In this document: positions 7,245 to 16,236 of the stretch, one piece after another
Layout: every line of letters begins with the position of its first letter
Numbering within the stretch: the first letter of the stretch is position 1
Assembly: GCF_001544755.2 (NCBI RefSeq)
Contig: NZ_FCOF02000010.1
Coordinates: 62,001-126,000, forward strand
DNA length: 64,000 nucleotides
Direction: 5' to 3'
From: Caballeronia catudaia
Lineage (GTDB): Bacteria; Pseudomonadota; Gammaproteobacteria; Burkholderiales; Burkholderiaceae
Translations under genes and position numbers: made by a program
Notes under the pieces: model-generated
Told to the model about the DNA's origin: nothing
The model's input: only the letters and a program-made list of their open reading frames with translations
The model's database searches: none

Positions 7245-8068
7245 GGTTTTCTCCTTGGTCGGTCAGACGGTTTTGCGGTTTTTGCCTTGGGTGTTGCCGA
7301 AGCGGCGTTCTGTCCTGCGCAGCCGCCTTCGATGAATGCGATGAGATCGTCCATGCCGCGCCCGCTGGCGTCCGGTGCGACGCCGAGTTCCTCCACCGGC
7401 AGCGCCGCGCGGTTGATCCAGAACGTCGTGTAGCCGAACCACGCCGCGCCGGCAACGTCCCAGCCGTTCGACGACACGAACACGATGTCGCGCGCCTGGA
7501 GCTGCGATGCGCCGAACGCGCGCGTGCCGAGCGCATACGCGGCGGCGGCGGGCTTGTAGGCGCGCACGGCATCGACGGACAGGACGTGATCGAAAAGCCC
7601 GCTCATGCCGGCGCTTTTCACGGCGATATCGAGCATCGGTGGATTGCCGTTCGACAGGATCGCAAGCGGAATATCGAAGCGCTCACGCAATTGCCGGAGC
7701 GCGGGCACGGTGTCGGGGAACGCGGACAGGCAGGCGTATTCGTCCATCAGACGCTTTTCGGCGGCGAGCGTCAGGGCGTCGGCGAGATGGAGTCGCGCCG
7801 CGGCGTGGCGCAGCGCGTCGATCGTGATGGTCCAGAACGGCGCGTAATGCGCGCCCGCCGGATCGGCGAGCGTGCGCAACTGCGTGTATTCGATCTGCTT
7901 CTGACGCCAGAGCGTCGAGAGCGCGTCGCCGTGGCCGGGAAAGAGCTGCTCGGCTGCGGCGACGACCGAATGGACGTCGAAGAGCGTGCCGTAAGCGTCG
8001 AAGATGACTGCGCGGGGCCGGGCGATATAACCGGATGAAGATGATGGGGTTGTCGTTATGGCCGACAT
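7241..8068 (-). CDS. Haloacid dehalogenase, type II
   Basis: A 275-residue HAD-superfamily hydrolase of the L-2-haloacid dehalogenase group. Motif I is FDAYGTLFD with nucleophile Asp24. Motif II is the LSNGNPPML segment. A basic residue in AYKPAAAAY follows, then the acidic loop FVSSNGWD. True type II dehalogenases convert L-2-haloacids to D-2-hydroxyacids; the natural substrate here is unknown. It is the first gene of an operon with aceB, and reads away from a LysR gene. The last 55 residues are a poorly conserved tail rich in Lys, Pro and Ala. Confidence 0.88.
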   Translation of the reverse strand: MSAITTTPSSSSGYIARPRAVIFDAYGTLFDVHSVVAAAEQLFPGHGDALSTLWRQKQIEYTQLRTLADPAGAHYAPFWTITIDALRHAAARLHLADALTLAAEKRLMDEYACLSAFPDTVPALRQLRERFDIPLAILSNGNPPMLDIAVKSAGMSGLFDHVLSVDAVRAYKPAAAAYALGTRAFGASQLQARDIVFVSSNGWDVAGAAWFGYTTFWINRAALPVEELGVAPDASGRGMDDLIAFIEGGCAGQNAASATPKAKTAKPSDRPRRKP

Positions 8069-8206
8069 TGCCTTGCGCTCCGTGTAGAGGTCGGGATCGA
8101 TTGTATTCGTGATCGAAGTAATGGAAAAAGCATTGCCGGATCACTTGATCTTTTACTTTTCTGAACCTAATCTCAACGCGAGTGGCTAAATTGACGACGA
8201 ACACGC

Positions 8207-9109
8207 ATGGATCGATTCAAGCAGATTGAGACGTTTGCCTCCGTGGCGGCGAAGGGCAGCCTGTCGGCGGCGGCGCAGGCGGAGGGCATCGCGCCGGCGG
8301 TCATCGGACGGCGGCTGGATGCACTCGAGGAGCGCCTCGGCGTGAAACTGCTCGTGCGCACGACGCGCAAGATCACGCTCACGTTCGAGGGTTCGGCGTT
8401 TCTCGAAGACTGCCAGCGCATCATCAACGACATGCAGAATGCGGAGGCGAGCGTGTCGGCGGGCGGTGTGAAGGCGAGCGGACATTTGCGCGTGTCGGCG
8501 CCGGCGGGCTTCGGGCGGCGCCACGTCGCGCCGCTCTTGCCGACATTCACGACGCAGCATCCGGATGTGTCGGTGAGCCTCGATCTGACCGACCGCATGG
8601 TCGATCTCGTCAACGAAGGCTTCGATTGCGCGGTGCGGCTGGGCGAGCTTCCGGATTCGTCGCTCGTGTCGCTGAAGCTGGGGGAGAACCGGCGCGTGTG
8701 CGTCGCGTCGCCGGACTATCTCGCGAGGCGCGGCGAGCCGGCCGATCTCGCTGCGCTCGCAAATCACAACTGTCTCGCGCTTGGCGCGTCGGCGAATCAG
8801 CAGCGCGGCTGGGTGTTTCAGCAGGACGGCAAGGTCGTGACGATCAAGGTCTCCGGCACGATGGAATGTTCGGACGGCGCGGTGCTGCACGAATGGTGTC
8901 TCGAAGGCCGTGGCCTTGCGTGGCGCTCGTGGTGGGAGGTCGGCGGGGATATCGGCGCGGGGCGTCTCGTGAGCGTGCTCGATGCGTTCGCCGCGCCGCC
9001 GATCGGCATTCATGCGGTGTTTCCGCAGAGGAGGCATTTGCCGTTGCGCGTGCGGCTGTTTCTCGATTTGCTCAAGCATACGTATAACGCGGCGGGGTAT
9101 TGGGGGTAA
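8207..9109 (+). CDS. LysR-family transcriptional regulator
   Basis: A 300-residue LysR-type regulator: an N-terminal winged helix-turn-helix (MDRFKQIETFASVAAKGSLS... with the recognition region near residues 18–50) and a periplasmic-binding-like effector domain from about residue 90. It is divergent from the haloacid dehalogenase–aceB operon, with 138 bp between. By the general habit of this family it may control that operon, but no clear T-N11-A site with symmetry was pinned down. The stop codon sits inside a small imperfect duplication (9098–9126). Confidence 0.9.
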   Translation: MDRFKQIETFASVAAKGSLSAAAQAEGIAPAVIGRRLDALEERLGVKLLVRTTRKITLTFEGSAFLEDCQRIINDMQNAEASVSAGGVKASGHLRVSAPAGFGRRHVAPLLPTFTTQHPDVSVSLDLTDRMVDLVNEGFDCAVRLGELPDSSLVSLKLGENRRVCVASPDYLARRGEPADLAALANHNCLALGASANQQRGWVFQQDGKVVTIKVSGTMECSDGAVLHEWCLEGRGLAWRSWWEVGGDIGAGRLVSVLDAFAAPPIGIHAVFPQRRHLPLRVRLFLDLLKHTYNAAGYWG

Positions 9110-9244
9110 GCCTATTGGGGTAAGCCGTTCGGAATCCTATCTACGCGCGTGCCATTCATTTGCAGATGCGGGCATCGAAACTTCTTCCGCTTCGATCCAC
9201 GTTACTACAATGGAACCACGCACTCACGGAACGAAGAGGACGCC

Positions 9245-9679
9245 ATGTTCAAACATATCCTTGTGCCGACCGACGGCTCCGAGCTATCGCAAAAAGCTAT
9301 CGACGGCGCGATCGATCTCGCGCAATCCGTCGGCGCGCGCATCACGGCTTATGCGTGCCTGCCGCAGTACCCGTATTCGCCATTCGCCGATGTCGCCGTC
9401 GAGCCGCCCGACGACTTCCACGCGCGTGCCGAAAACGAAGCCCGCGAACACCTGCGCGCGGTCGAGCGCGCCGCCGAAAGCGCGGGCGTGCCCTGCGCGA
9501 GCGTGACGAGCATCGATGCCGCGCCGTATATCGGCATCATCGAAGCGGCGGAGCAAAACGGCTGCGACGTCATCCTGATGGCCTCGCACGGACGGCGCGG
9601 CCTCGGCAGCCTGCTCATCGGCAGCGAGACGCAGCGCGTGCTCACGCACACCAAGATTCCCGTCATCGTGTATCGGTGA
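9245..9679 (+). CDS. Universal stress protein (UspA family)
   Basis: A 144-residue UspA-type protein. It has the opening strand MFKHILVPTDGSELS, the DVILMASHGRRG segment and the ATP-binding-type ending GLGSLLIGSETQRVL then PVIVYR. The ATG at 9245 is chosen over a start 96 bp upstream because it has a GAGG site at the right distance and begins the conserved strand. The gene is alone, followed by two adjacent stem-loops. Confidence 0.92.
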   Translation: MFKHILVPTDGSELSQKAIDGAIDLAQSVGARITAYACLPQYPYSPFADVAVEPPDDFHARAENEAREHLRAVERAAESAGVPCASVTSIDAAPYIGIIEAAEQNGCDVILMASHGRRGLGSLLIGSETQRVLTHTKIPVIVYR

Positions 9680-9690
9680 TGCCCGAACTT

Positions 9691-9731
9691 GCTCAAGCGG
9701 AAGCGCTCCCGCGATGCGCTTTCGTTTGAGC
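9691..9731 (+). other. Stem-loop after the universal stress gene
   Basis: GCTCAAGCGGAAGCGC (9691–9706) pairs with GCGCTTTCGTTTGAGC (9716–9731); the only two non-Watson–Crick positions are G·U in rightward RNA. It shares its last 3 bases with the terminator that follows, so the two hairpins cannot both be fully closed. Confidence 0.6.
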
Positions 9732-9775
9732 GGCGGCCGTGGCGCATTGCTGCATGCGCCACGGCCGCCGCTTTA
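9729..9775 (+). terminator. Strong stem-loop between convergent usp and aceA
   Basis: Perfect 18-bp stem (9729–9746 with 9755–9772) and 8-nt loop, followed by TTTATT. It lies between two convergent genes and probably serves both. Confidence 0.75.
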
Positions 9776-9804
9776 TTCACCGCTCTCCCTGATTCAGCCT
9801 GCTG

Positions 9805-11112
<1,308 letters not shown>

Positions 11113-11211
11113 AGCGTTTCTCCTTGAGATTGGACTGAACGACGAATGATGAATCGATGATCCTGGCGACTTGAGCTCCGTGCGCCGGATTCGGCAGCCT
11201 GCGTTTGCTCA

Positions 11212-11227
11212 ACTCTTATATAAGAGT
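11212..11227. promoter_or_regulatory. Operator-like perfect palindrome upstream of aceA
   Basis: ACTCTTATATAAGAGT reads the same on both strands over all 16 bp. The central TATATA/TATAAG would serve as the -10 of a leftward aceA promoter. CTTATATAAG-type cores are typical of small dimeric repressors such as GntR-family regulators; which protein binds here is inference. No copy is found near aceB. Confidence 0.65.
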
Positions 11228-11377
11228 CTAGGCAAATGGCGACTTTCGAAATAGCCCTTGAGGAGAGATTCGCGGATTATTTTTCCTTCGTCAATTCAAA
11301 TAGATAGGCGTGGCATTTCGTATTGCGGAATGTCTTTTCCTATCTTGCAACGACCAGCATGGTGCCGCGCAGCACAT

Positions 11378-11394
11378 CTTTTGCGACGCAAAAG
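11378..11394. repeat. 17-bp palindrome
   Basis: CTTTTGCGACGCAAAAG, perfect about a central A. It has no T-run beyond the stem, so it is not a terminator. It lies between the rhlE terminator and the aceA promoter region. Confidence 0.5.
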
Positions 11395-11430
11395 GCCATT
11401 GCGCATCGTGAAATATGGCGACAAGGCGAA

Positions 11431-11461
11431 AAAAAACCGATGCGCGAGGCATCGGTTTTTT
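11431..11461 (-). terminator. Helicase gene terminator
   Basis: AAAAAACCGATGC (11431–11443) pairs with GCATCGGTTTTTT (11449–11461), loop GCGAG. The A-run on the + strand gives the U-run for leftward transcripts; it can also work rightward. Confidence 0.85.
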
Positions 11462-11505
11462 TCGAGGCAAGGAAAGCGGTGCAGGGACCGCTCTCCGAAT
11501 GCTGC

Positions 11506-13137
11506 TTAGCTGCCGCGGCGCGGCGCGCGCGGACCGTCGTTGCGGCGTGCGCTGTAGCCGTCGCGCGAGCCGAAGCCGCCTTCGCCACGGTTGCCGCCGC
11601 GATAGCCGCCATCGCTGTTGCCACCACGATAGCCGCCGCCTTCGCCGCGATAGCCGCCGCCGTCACGCGAACCGGCGTTCGACTTGTTGCCGTAGCCGCT
11701 GGCATTGCCCGCGCCATAACCACGGCCGCTGCTGCTGCCGCCGCCGCCGTTGCCGCCGAAGCGGCGTCCGCCGTTGCTGCCGCCCGGACGGCCACGGCCG
11801 CCGCCGCCAAAACCGCCCTTCGGGGGCGACTTGCGCGGCTCGAAGCCCACGACGACGTTCACCGGCAGCGGCGAACGCACGAAACGCTCGATGCGCTTCA
11901 GCGCGCCCATTTCGGCGTAATGCACGAGGCTCACGGCGGTACCGCTGCGGCCGGCGCGGCCCGTACGGCCGATACGGTGCACGTAGTCTTCGGCGAACTT
12001 CGGCAGGTCATAATTGAAGACGTGCGTGATGCCCGGAATGTCGATGCCACGCGCGGCGACGTCGGTTGCGACGAGCACGCGCACACGGCGCTCGCGCAGC
12101 GCGCGGATCGTGCGATTGCGCGCGCCTTGCGGCAGGTCGCCGTGCAGCGCGGCGGATTCGAAACCGGCGTCGGCGAGGCGATTGGCGATCAGATCGGCAT
12201 CGCTCTTCGTCGCCGTGAAGACGATCGCCTGATCCAGCCCGTCGCCGCGCAGCAGGTGATCGAGAAGACGATCCTTGTGATCGCGGTCGTCGACGTAATG
12301 CACGGTCTGCGCGATGTTGCTCTTCGCTTCGAGCTTCTGCACGATCTCGATGCGCTCCGGATCCTTCAGAAGGCGGCCGGTCAGCGACGAGATCTTGCCG
12401 TCGATGGTCGCGGAGAAGAGCAGCGTCTGACGCGAGGCGGGCGTCGCGTCGACGATCCGCTCGATGTCTTCGATGAAGCCCATGTCGAGCATGCGGTCGG
12501 CTTCATCCAGCACGAGCATGTTCAGTTCCGACAGGTCGATGCGGCCGCGTTCCAGGTGATCGATCAGGCGGCCCGGCGTCGCGACGAGAATCTCGGGATT
12601 CTTCGCGAGCAGCATCAACTGCTGGCCGTACGCGACACCGCCGAGAATGCTGACGGTGCGCAGGCGGCGCAGATGCTTGCCGTACGTCGTCGCGGCGGTG
12701 GAAACCTGCATCGCGAGTTCGCGCGTCGGCGTGAGCACGAGCAGACGCGGGCGGGCGACGGGCTGCGGACGGCGCGCGGGCTTTGCATTCGGATCGCGCG
12801 GCGCGCGCGGTTGCTGCGCTTCCAGCTTTTGCTGCTGCGAGAATTTTTCGATGGCCGGCAGCATGAATGCCGCCGTCTTGCCGGAGCCGGTCGGGCTCGA
12901 CACGAGCAGGTCGCGGCCGGCGAGCGCAGCGGGAATCGCGCGCTGCTGCACGGGCGTCGGGTTCTGATAGCCCGCGGCGGTCAGCGCGGACACGATGTCG
13001 GCGCAAAGACCGAGGGATTCGAAACTGGGGCCGGTGGGCTGCTCGACTGCCGGAGTGACCGGGGCGTCTGTCGTGGGGGTGATGCCAATTTCTGCTGCGA
13101 GGTTTTCCAACGGGCTAGCGGTGAAGCTCGAAGTCAT
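11506..13137 (-). CDS. rhlE: DEAD-box ATP-dependent RNA helicase, RhlE-like
   Basis: A 543-residue RNA helicase. The Q-motif region FESLGLCADI...PTPVQQRAIP is followed by motif I SPTGSGKT (81–88), PTRELAMQ, DEAD in VLDEADRMLD, SAT, and the C-terminal-domain motifs ARGIDIP and HRIGRTGRAGR. From about residue 435 there is a low-complexity tail rich in Gly, Arg, Asn, Ser and Tyr with repeated GGYRG-type units, which in this family binds RNA non-specifically. The ATG at 13137 is supported by an AAGGA site; upstream in-frame codons extend 80 residues but look non-coding. The helicase has a long leader (see 13515–13520). RhlE-type helicases help ribosome assembly and mRNA decay, often in the cold. 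Confidence 0.92.
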   Translation of the reverse strand: MTSSFTASPLENLAAEIGITPTTDAPVTPAVEQPTGPSFESLGLCADIVSALTAAGYQNPTPVQQRAIPAALAGRDLLVSSPTGSGKTAAFMLPAIEKFSQQQKLEAQQPRAPRDPNAKPARRPQPVARPRLLVLTPTRELAMQVSTAATTYGKHLRRLRTVSILGGVAYGQQLMLLAKNPEILVATPGRLIDHLERGRIDLSELNMLVLDEADRMLDMGFIEDIERIVDATPASRQTLLFSATIDGKISSLTGRLLKDPERIEIVQKLEAKSNIAQTVHYVDDRDHKDRLLDHLLRGDGLDQAIVFTATKSDADLIANRLADAGFESAALHGDLPQGARNRTIRALRERRVRVLVATDVAARGIDIPGITHVFNYDLPKFAEDYVHRIGRTGRAGRSGTAVSLVHYAEMGALKRIERFVRSPLPVNVVVGFEPRKSPPKGGFGGGGRGRPGGSNGGRRFGGNGGGGSSSGRGYGAGNASGYGNKSNAGSRDGGGYRGEGGGYRGGNSDGGYRGGNRGEGGFGSRDGYSARRNDGPRAPRRGS

Positions 13138-13514
13138 GTCGATCCTTGAAACGGGGAATAAGGCGTCGGCGCCAATCGGCATACCCAGGTCGTTGGATTC
13201 AGCGAGCGAAGAAACAGCGAGCAAATCGAAAAACGGGGGCCACTCGCGCGAACGTGCGGCGAGTATCTTGGTTAGAAGCTGTATCGGATACGGCAGGCCG
13301 GGTCGTTCGCGAGAACGGCAAGCACTGACGTCAGCCTGATGCATGACGGGCCGTGAATCAAACTGCGCGCAATACAACCGCGCAATGGCCTGGCAGGGAG
13401 GGGACAGTTTCTAAACTGGATTGGAGCGAAACGCTACGAAGCGCCTTGCTGCGTGTGGCTTTTGCGCGGGCTTTGCCCGTTTGGCGTGCAACCCACAGTC
13501 GAGCGCTAGCCGCT

Positions 13515-13520
13515 AGTATA
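13515..13520 (-). promoter_or_regulatory. Candidate -10 of the helicase promoter
   Basis: TATACT on the minus strand, with only a weak -35 about 17 bp upstream. If used, transcription starts near 13508 and the leader is about 370 nt long. Confidence 0.35.
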
Positions 13521-13571
13521 TCTGAATTTGCTGCACTGCGCCACATTTCGACGCATGGCCGCGCCATCTCC

Positions 13572-13602
13572 GGGCATCGCGGCGGCGCGACGCCCGTTTT
13601 TG
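13572..13602 (+). terminator. Rightward terminator-like hairpin with no gene upstream
   Basis: GGGCATCGCG (13572–13581) pairs with CGCGACGCCC (13586–13595; one wobble), loop GCGG, followed by GTTTTT. The T-run is on the right, so it would stop rightward transcription, which is antisense to the helicase leader. Confidence 0.5.
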
Positions 13603-13608
13603 TCGATA

Positions 13609-13878
13609 TCAGGCGACTTCGCCTCGCTTCAGCGATTCGACGAGTTCGACGTAGCGCGCCTTGGCGTCGTTGGCCGGCGTGCCCTGTAGCGCGGCCCACG
13701 CTTCGTATTTGTACTTGCCGGCGATGTCGGTGAAACCGGGCTTGTCGCCCTCGACGTCGCCGATGCTCGCCTGCTTGAAGAGCGCGTAAAGGCGCAGCAA
13801 GGTGAGATTGCCGGGACGTTCGGACAGTTGCGTCACATCGGCTTGGGCCTGGGCGAATTGCTGGTCGATGTCGGTCAT
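13609..13878 (-). CDS. Acyl-CoA-binding protein
   Basis: An 89-residue four-helix acyl-CoA-binding protein, which binds medium- and long-chain acyl-CoA in the cytoplasm. The family core is evident: LTLLRLYALFKQASIGDVEGDKPG, then KYKYEAWAALQGTPANDAKARYVELV, with the Tyr and Lys residues that contact CoA. The ATG at 13878 is chosen because the longer in-frame extension runs into the promoter region of tsaB and is not protein-like. It reads away from tsaB. Confidence 0.93.
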   Translation of the reverse strand: MTDIDQQFAQAQADVTQLSERPGNLTLLRLYALFKQASIGDVEGDKPGFTDIAGKYKYEAWAALQGTPANDAKARYVELVESLKRGEVA

Positions 13879-14030
13879 GCGTGCTCCGTTGTTATCGGGA
13901 TGGCGGGCCATCTTAGCAAGCGAGGCCGGCGCCGCCTGTCGAGGCTTTCCTCCAACCGAGGGCGTCTTCCAGAGGCGATTCGGAGCGCGCCGCTTGCGTG
14001 GATCGCGCGAATCCGGGGCATGTCCCGCAT

Positions 14031-14036
14031 TACAAT
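14031..14036 (+). promoter_or_regulatory. Candidate -10 just ahead of tsaB
   Basis: TACAAT ends 7 bp before the tsaB ATG, so transcription would begin at or next to the A of the start codon. The -35 is poor. No Shine–Dalgarno sequence precedes the ATG, which fits a leaderless mRNA. Confidence 0.35.
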
Positions 14037-14043
14037 ACCGGCT

Positions 14044-14823
14044 ATGACACGCACCGTTTTGCTCGCCCTCGACACCTCGACGGAATTTTGCTCCGTCGCG
14101 CTGCTGCTCGCCGACTCCGCCTCCGCTCCGGTCCAGTCCGCCATCGCGCCTCATTACGCGAGCGGGAATATCCGTGTCTGGTTTCGTCACGAAGCGACCG
14201 GCGCGGTCTCGAGCACGCGCCTTTTACCCGCCGTGCGCGAGCTTTTGGACGATGCGGGCCTCGCGCTCGCCGATTGCGACGCGATCGCGTTCGGCGCGGG
14301 CCCCGGCTCGTTCACCGGCTTGCGCACGGCGACGGGCGTAGCGCAAGGGCTGGCGTTCGGTCTGAACGTGCCGGTCGTGCCGGTGAGCACGCTGCTCGCG
14401 TGTGCCGAAGGTGCGCGGCTCAACGATCCGTCGATCCCGCCGCGCGTGCTCGCGGCGCTCGATGCGCGCATGGACGAGGTTTACTGGGCCGACTACGAAT
14501 TCGACGCCGCCATAGGCGACTGGCGCACCTTGCACGGCGCGGCGCTCGATGCGCCCGGCTCGATGCCGCTGCCGGACGCGCCGTTCGCGCTTGCGGGCAA
14601 CGCCGCGGCCGCGTTCGGCGATCGCCTGCCGGCTTTGTCGGCTGCCGCGCGTGTCGATCGCGAAGCGCTGCCGCATGCGTTGCCGGTCGCGCTCATCGGC
14701 TTGCGTGCATTGCGGGCGGGCCGCACGGTCGCGCCCGAACATGCCGCGCCGGACTATGTGCGCGACAAGGTAGCCCAGACTACGGCAGAACGCCTGCAGG
14801 CTCGCGCGGAGGCGCTTCGGTGA
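14044..14823 (+). CDS. tsaB: tRNA threonylcarbamoyladenosine biosynthesis protein TsaB
   Basis: A 259-residue ASKHA-fold protein that partners TsaD and TsaE in making t6A37 on ANN-decoding tRNAs. The opening LLALDTSTEFCSVAL and the GPGSFTGLRTATGVAQGLAF segment, which forms the dimer interface, are diagnostic. The ATG at 14044 is picked because it starts the conserved first strand; upstream sequence is intergenic. First gene of a four-gene operon with every junction overlapping (tsaB–rimI 4 bp, rimI–udg 14 bp, udg–DUF1853 1 bp). Confidence 0.95.
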   Translation: MTRTVLLALDTSTEFCSVALLLADSASAPVQSAIAPHYASGNIRVWFRHEATGAVSSTRLLPAVRELLDDAGLALADCDAIAFGAGPGSFTGLRTATGVAQGLAFGLNVPVVPVSTLLACAEGARLNDPSIPPRVLAALDARMDEVYWADYEFDAAIGDWRTLHGAALDAPGSMPLPDAPFALAGNAAAAFGDRLPALSAAARVDREALPHALPVALIGLRALRAGRTVAPEHAAPDYVRDKVAQTTAERLQARAEALR

Positions 14824-15314
14824 GCGGCGTGCTGCTGGCCGATCGGTATCTCACACCGATGACCGACGCCGATCTCGACGAAGTCGCCGCCGTCGAAAAA
14901 CTCGCCTACGAGTTTCCGTGGAGCCGTGGCAATTTCCAGGATTCGCTGCGCAACGGCTACTACGGCGTCTGCCTGCGGCACGTGACCGGCACGCTGATCG
15001 GTTATTGCGTGCTGATGCCCGTCGTCGACGAAATGCATTTGCTCAATCTGTGCGTCGCGCCGGCGGCGCAGCGTGCGGGCGCGGGCCTCACGCTTCTGCG
15101 CGAGGCGGTGCGTATCACGCGCGCGGAGAAGCTCGAAGGCGTGCTGCTCGAAGTCCGGCCGTCCAATCCGCGCGCGATCCAGCTTTACGAGCGCTTCGGC
15201 TTCTCGGCCATCGGGCGTCGCAAGAACTATTACCCCGCGCGGCATCGCTCGCGCGAGGACGCAATCGTCATGCGTCTGTCGTTTTCGAAGGAGAGTGCGC
15301 ATGGCGCTCGATGA
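14820..15314 (+). CDS. rimI: Ribosomal protein S18-alanine N-acetyltransferase
   Basis: A 164-residue GNAT acetyltransferase that acetylates the N-terminal alanine of ribosomal protein S18. The acetyl-CoA-binding region LNLCVAPAAQRAGAGLTLLREAV and the LEVRPSNPRAIQLYERFGF block are typical of RimI. The start is GTG at 14820 within a GTGA overlap with tsaB; an alternative ATG at 14859 would remove a segment that reads as part of the conserved N-terminus. In the acetyl-CoA loop the more common Q/RxxGxG/A appears as RAGAG. The tsaB–rimI pairing is widespread. Confidence 0.93.
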   Translation: MSGVLLADRYLTPMTDADLDEVAAVEKLAYEFPWSRGNFQDSLRNGYYGVCLRHVTGTLIGYCVLMPVVDEMHLLNLCVAPAAQRAGAGLTLLREAVRITRAEKLEGVLLEVRPSNPRAIQLYERFGFSAIGRRKNYYPARHRSREDAIVMRLSFSKESAHGAR

Positions 15315-16236
15315 ATCGCTGGTTGAAGAGCTGGGCTTCGGCCCGGTCTGGGTCCGACGCGGTACGGCAGCTACGGCGCCGCGCGAGGAGGAGAGCCAGC
15401 CCGACGCCCCGGCCGCGCAAGTGGTGGAAGTGCCGGTGGCCGGGGAAATCCGGCCAGCGGTGGAAGCGCCGGCGGCCGCCGAGACGCGGCCAGAGCCGAA
15501 ACCCGTCGAACCGCCGCCCGTCGCGCAGCCCGAATCAGATCTCCCGCCGCTCGACGCCTACGACGATCTCCCATGGACCGACGAGGCGCCCATCCACGCC
15601 GAGCCCGTCATCGCCGATGCCCCGAGCGACGTCCACACGCTCGACTGGGACGCGCTCGCCGAACGTGTCGCAAACTGCGAGCGCTGCCGCCTGTGCGAGC
15701 GCCGCACGAACACGGTCTTCGGCGTCGGCGATCGCGAAGCCGACTGGATGCTGATCGGCGAGGCGCCGGGCGAGAACGAGGACAAGCAGGGCGAGCCGTT
15801 CGTCGGCCAGGCGGGCAAGCTGCTCGACAACATGCTGCGCGCGCTCACGTTGTCGCGGCAATCGAACGTCTATATCGCCAACGTGATCAAGTGCCGGCCG
15901 CCCGGCAACCGCAATCCCGAGCCCGATGAAGTCGCGCGCTGCGAGCCGTACCTACAGCGCCAGGTCGAGCTCGTGAAGCCGAAAGTCATCGTCGCGATGG
16001 GGCGCTTCGCCGCGCAAAGCCTGCTGAAAAACGAAGCCAGCATCGCGTCGATGCGCGGACGCGTGCACGAGTACCACGGCGTGCCTGTCATCGTCACGTA
16101 TCACCCGGCGTATCTGTTGCGCAGCCTTCAGGACAAGTCGAAGGCGTGGGCCGATCTTTGCCTCGCGCGCAACACGTATCGCGAGGCGCTCGCCGCGCTC
16201 GGCGTCGAGCAGGGAGCGCAGAAGGGCGGCATCTGA
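15301..16236 (+). CDS. Uracil-DNA glycosylase, family 4-like, iron–sulphur
   Basis: A 311-residue uracil-DNA glycosylase that removes uracil from DNA at the start of base excision repair. Cys126-x2-Cys129, Cys198 and Cys214 have the spacing of the 4Fe-4S ligands of family 4. GEAPG at 153–157 and HPAYLLR near the C-terminus are the two catalytic motifs. Residues 20–110 form an extra Pro/Ala/Glu-rich, probably disordered segment before the catalytic domain. The start at 15301 overlaps the end of rimI by 14 bp. Confidence 0.92.
   Translation: MALDESLVEELGFGPVWVRRGTAATAPREEESQPDAPAAQVVEVPVAGEIRPAVEAPAAAETRPEPKPVEPPPVAQPESDLPPLDAYDDLPWTDEAPIHAEPVIADAPSDVHTLDWDALAERVANCERCRLCERRTNTVFGVGDREADWMLIGEAPGENEDKQGEPFVGQAGKLLDNMLRALTLSRQSNVYIANVIKCRPPGNRNPEPDEVARCEPYLQRQVELVKPKVIVAMGRFAAQSLLKNEASIASMRGRVHEYHGVPVIVTYHPAYLLRSLQDKSKAWADLCLARNTYREALAALGVEQGAQKGGI

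Larger units (their letters stand above)
11113..11505. other. Intergenic region between rhlE end and aceA start
   Basis: 393 bp without a credible gene. It contains the aceA ribosome site, the palindrome at 11212–11227, a second 17-bp palindrome at 11378–11394 and the helicase terminator at 11431–11461. Confidence 0.7.
13138..13608. other. Long leader region of the helicase gene
   Basis: 471 bp between the acyl-CoA-binding protein gene and the helicase start. On the leftward strand it holds a good -10 (TATACT, 13520–13515), which would give a 5' leader of about 370 nt with a small GGGC/GCCC hairpin. On the rightward strand a terminator-like hairpin lies at 13572–13602. No credible gene is seen. 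Confidence 0.6.
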
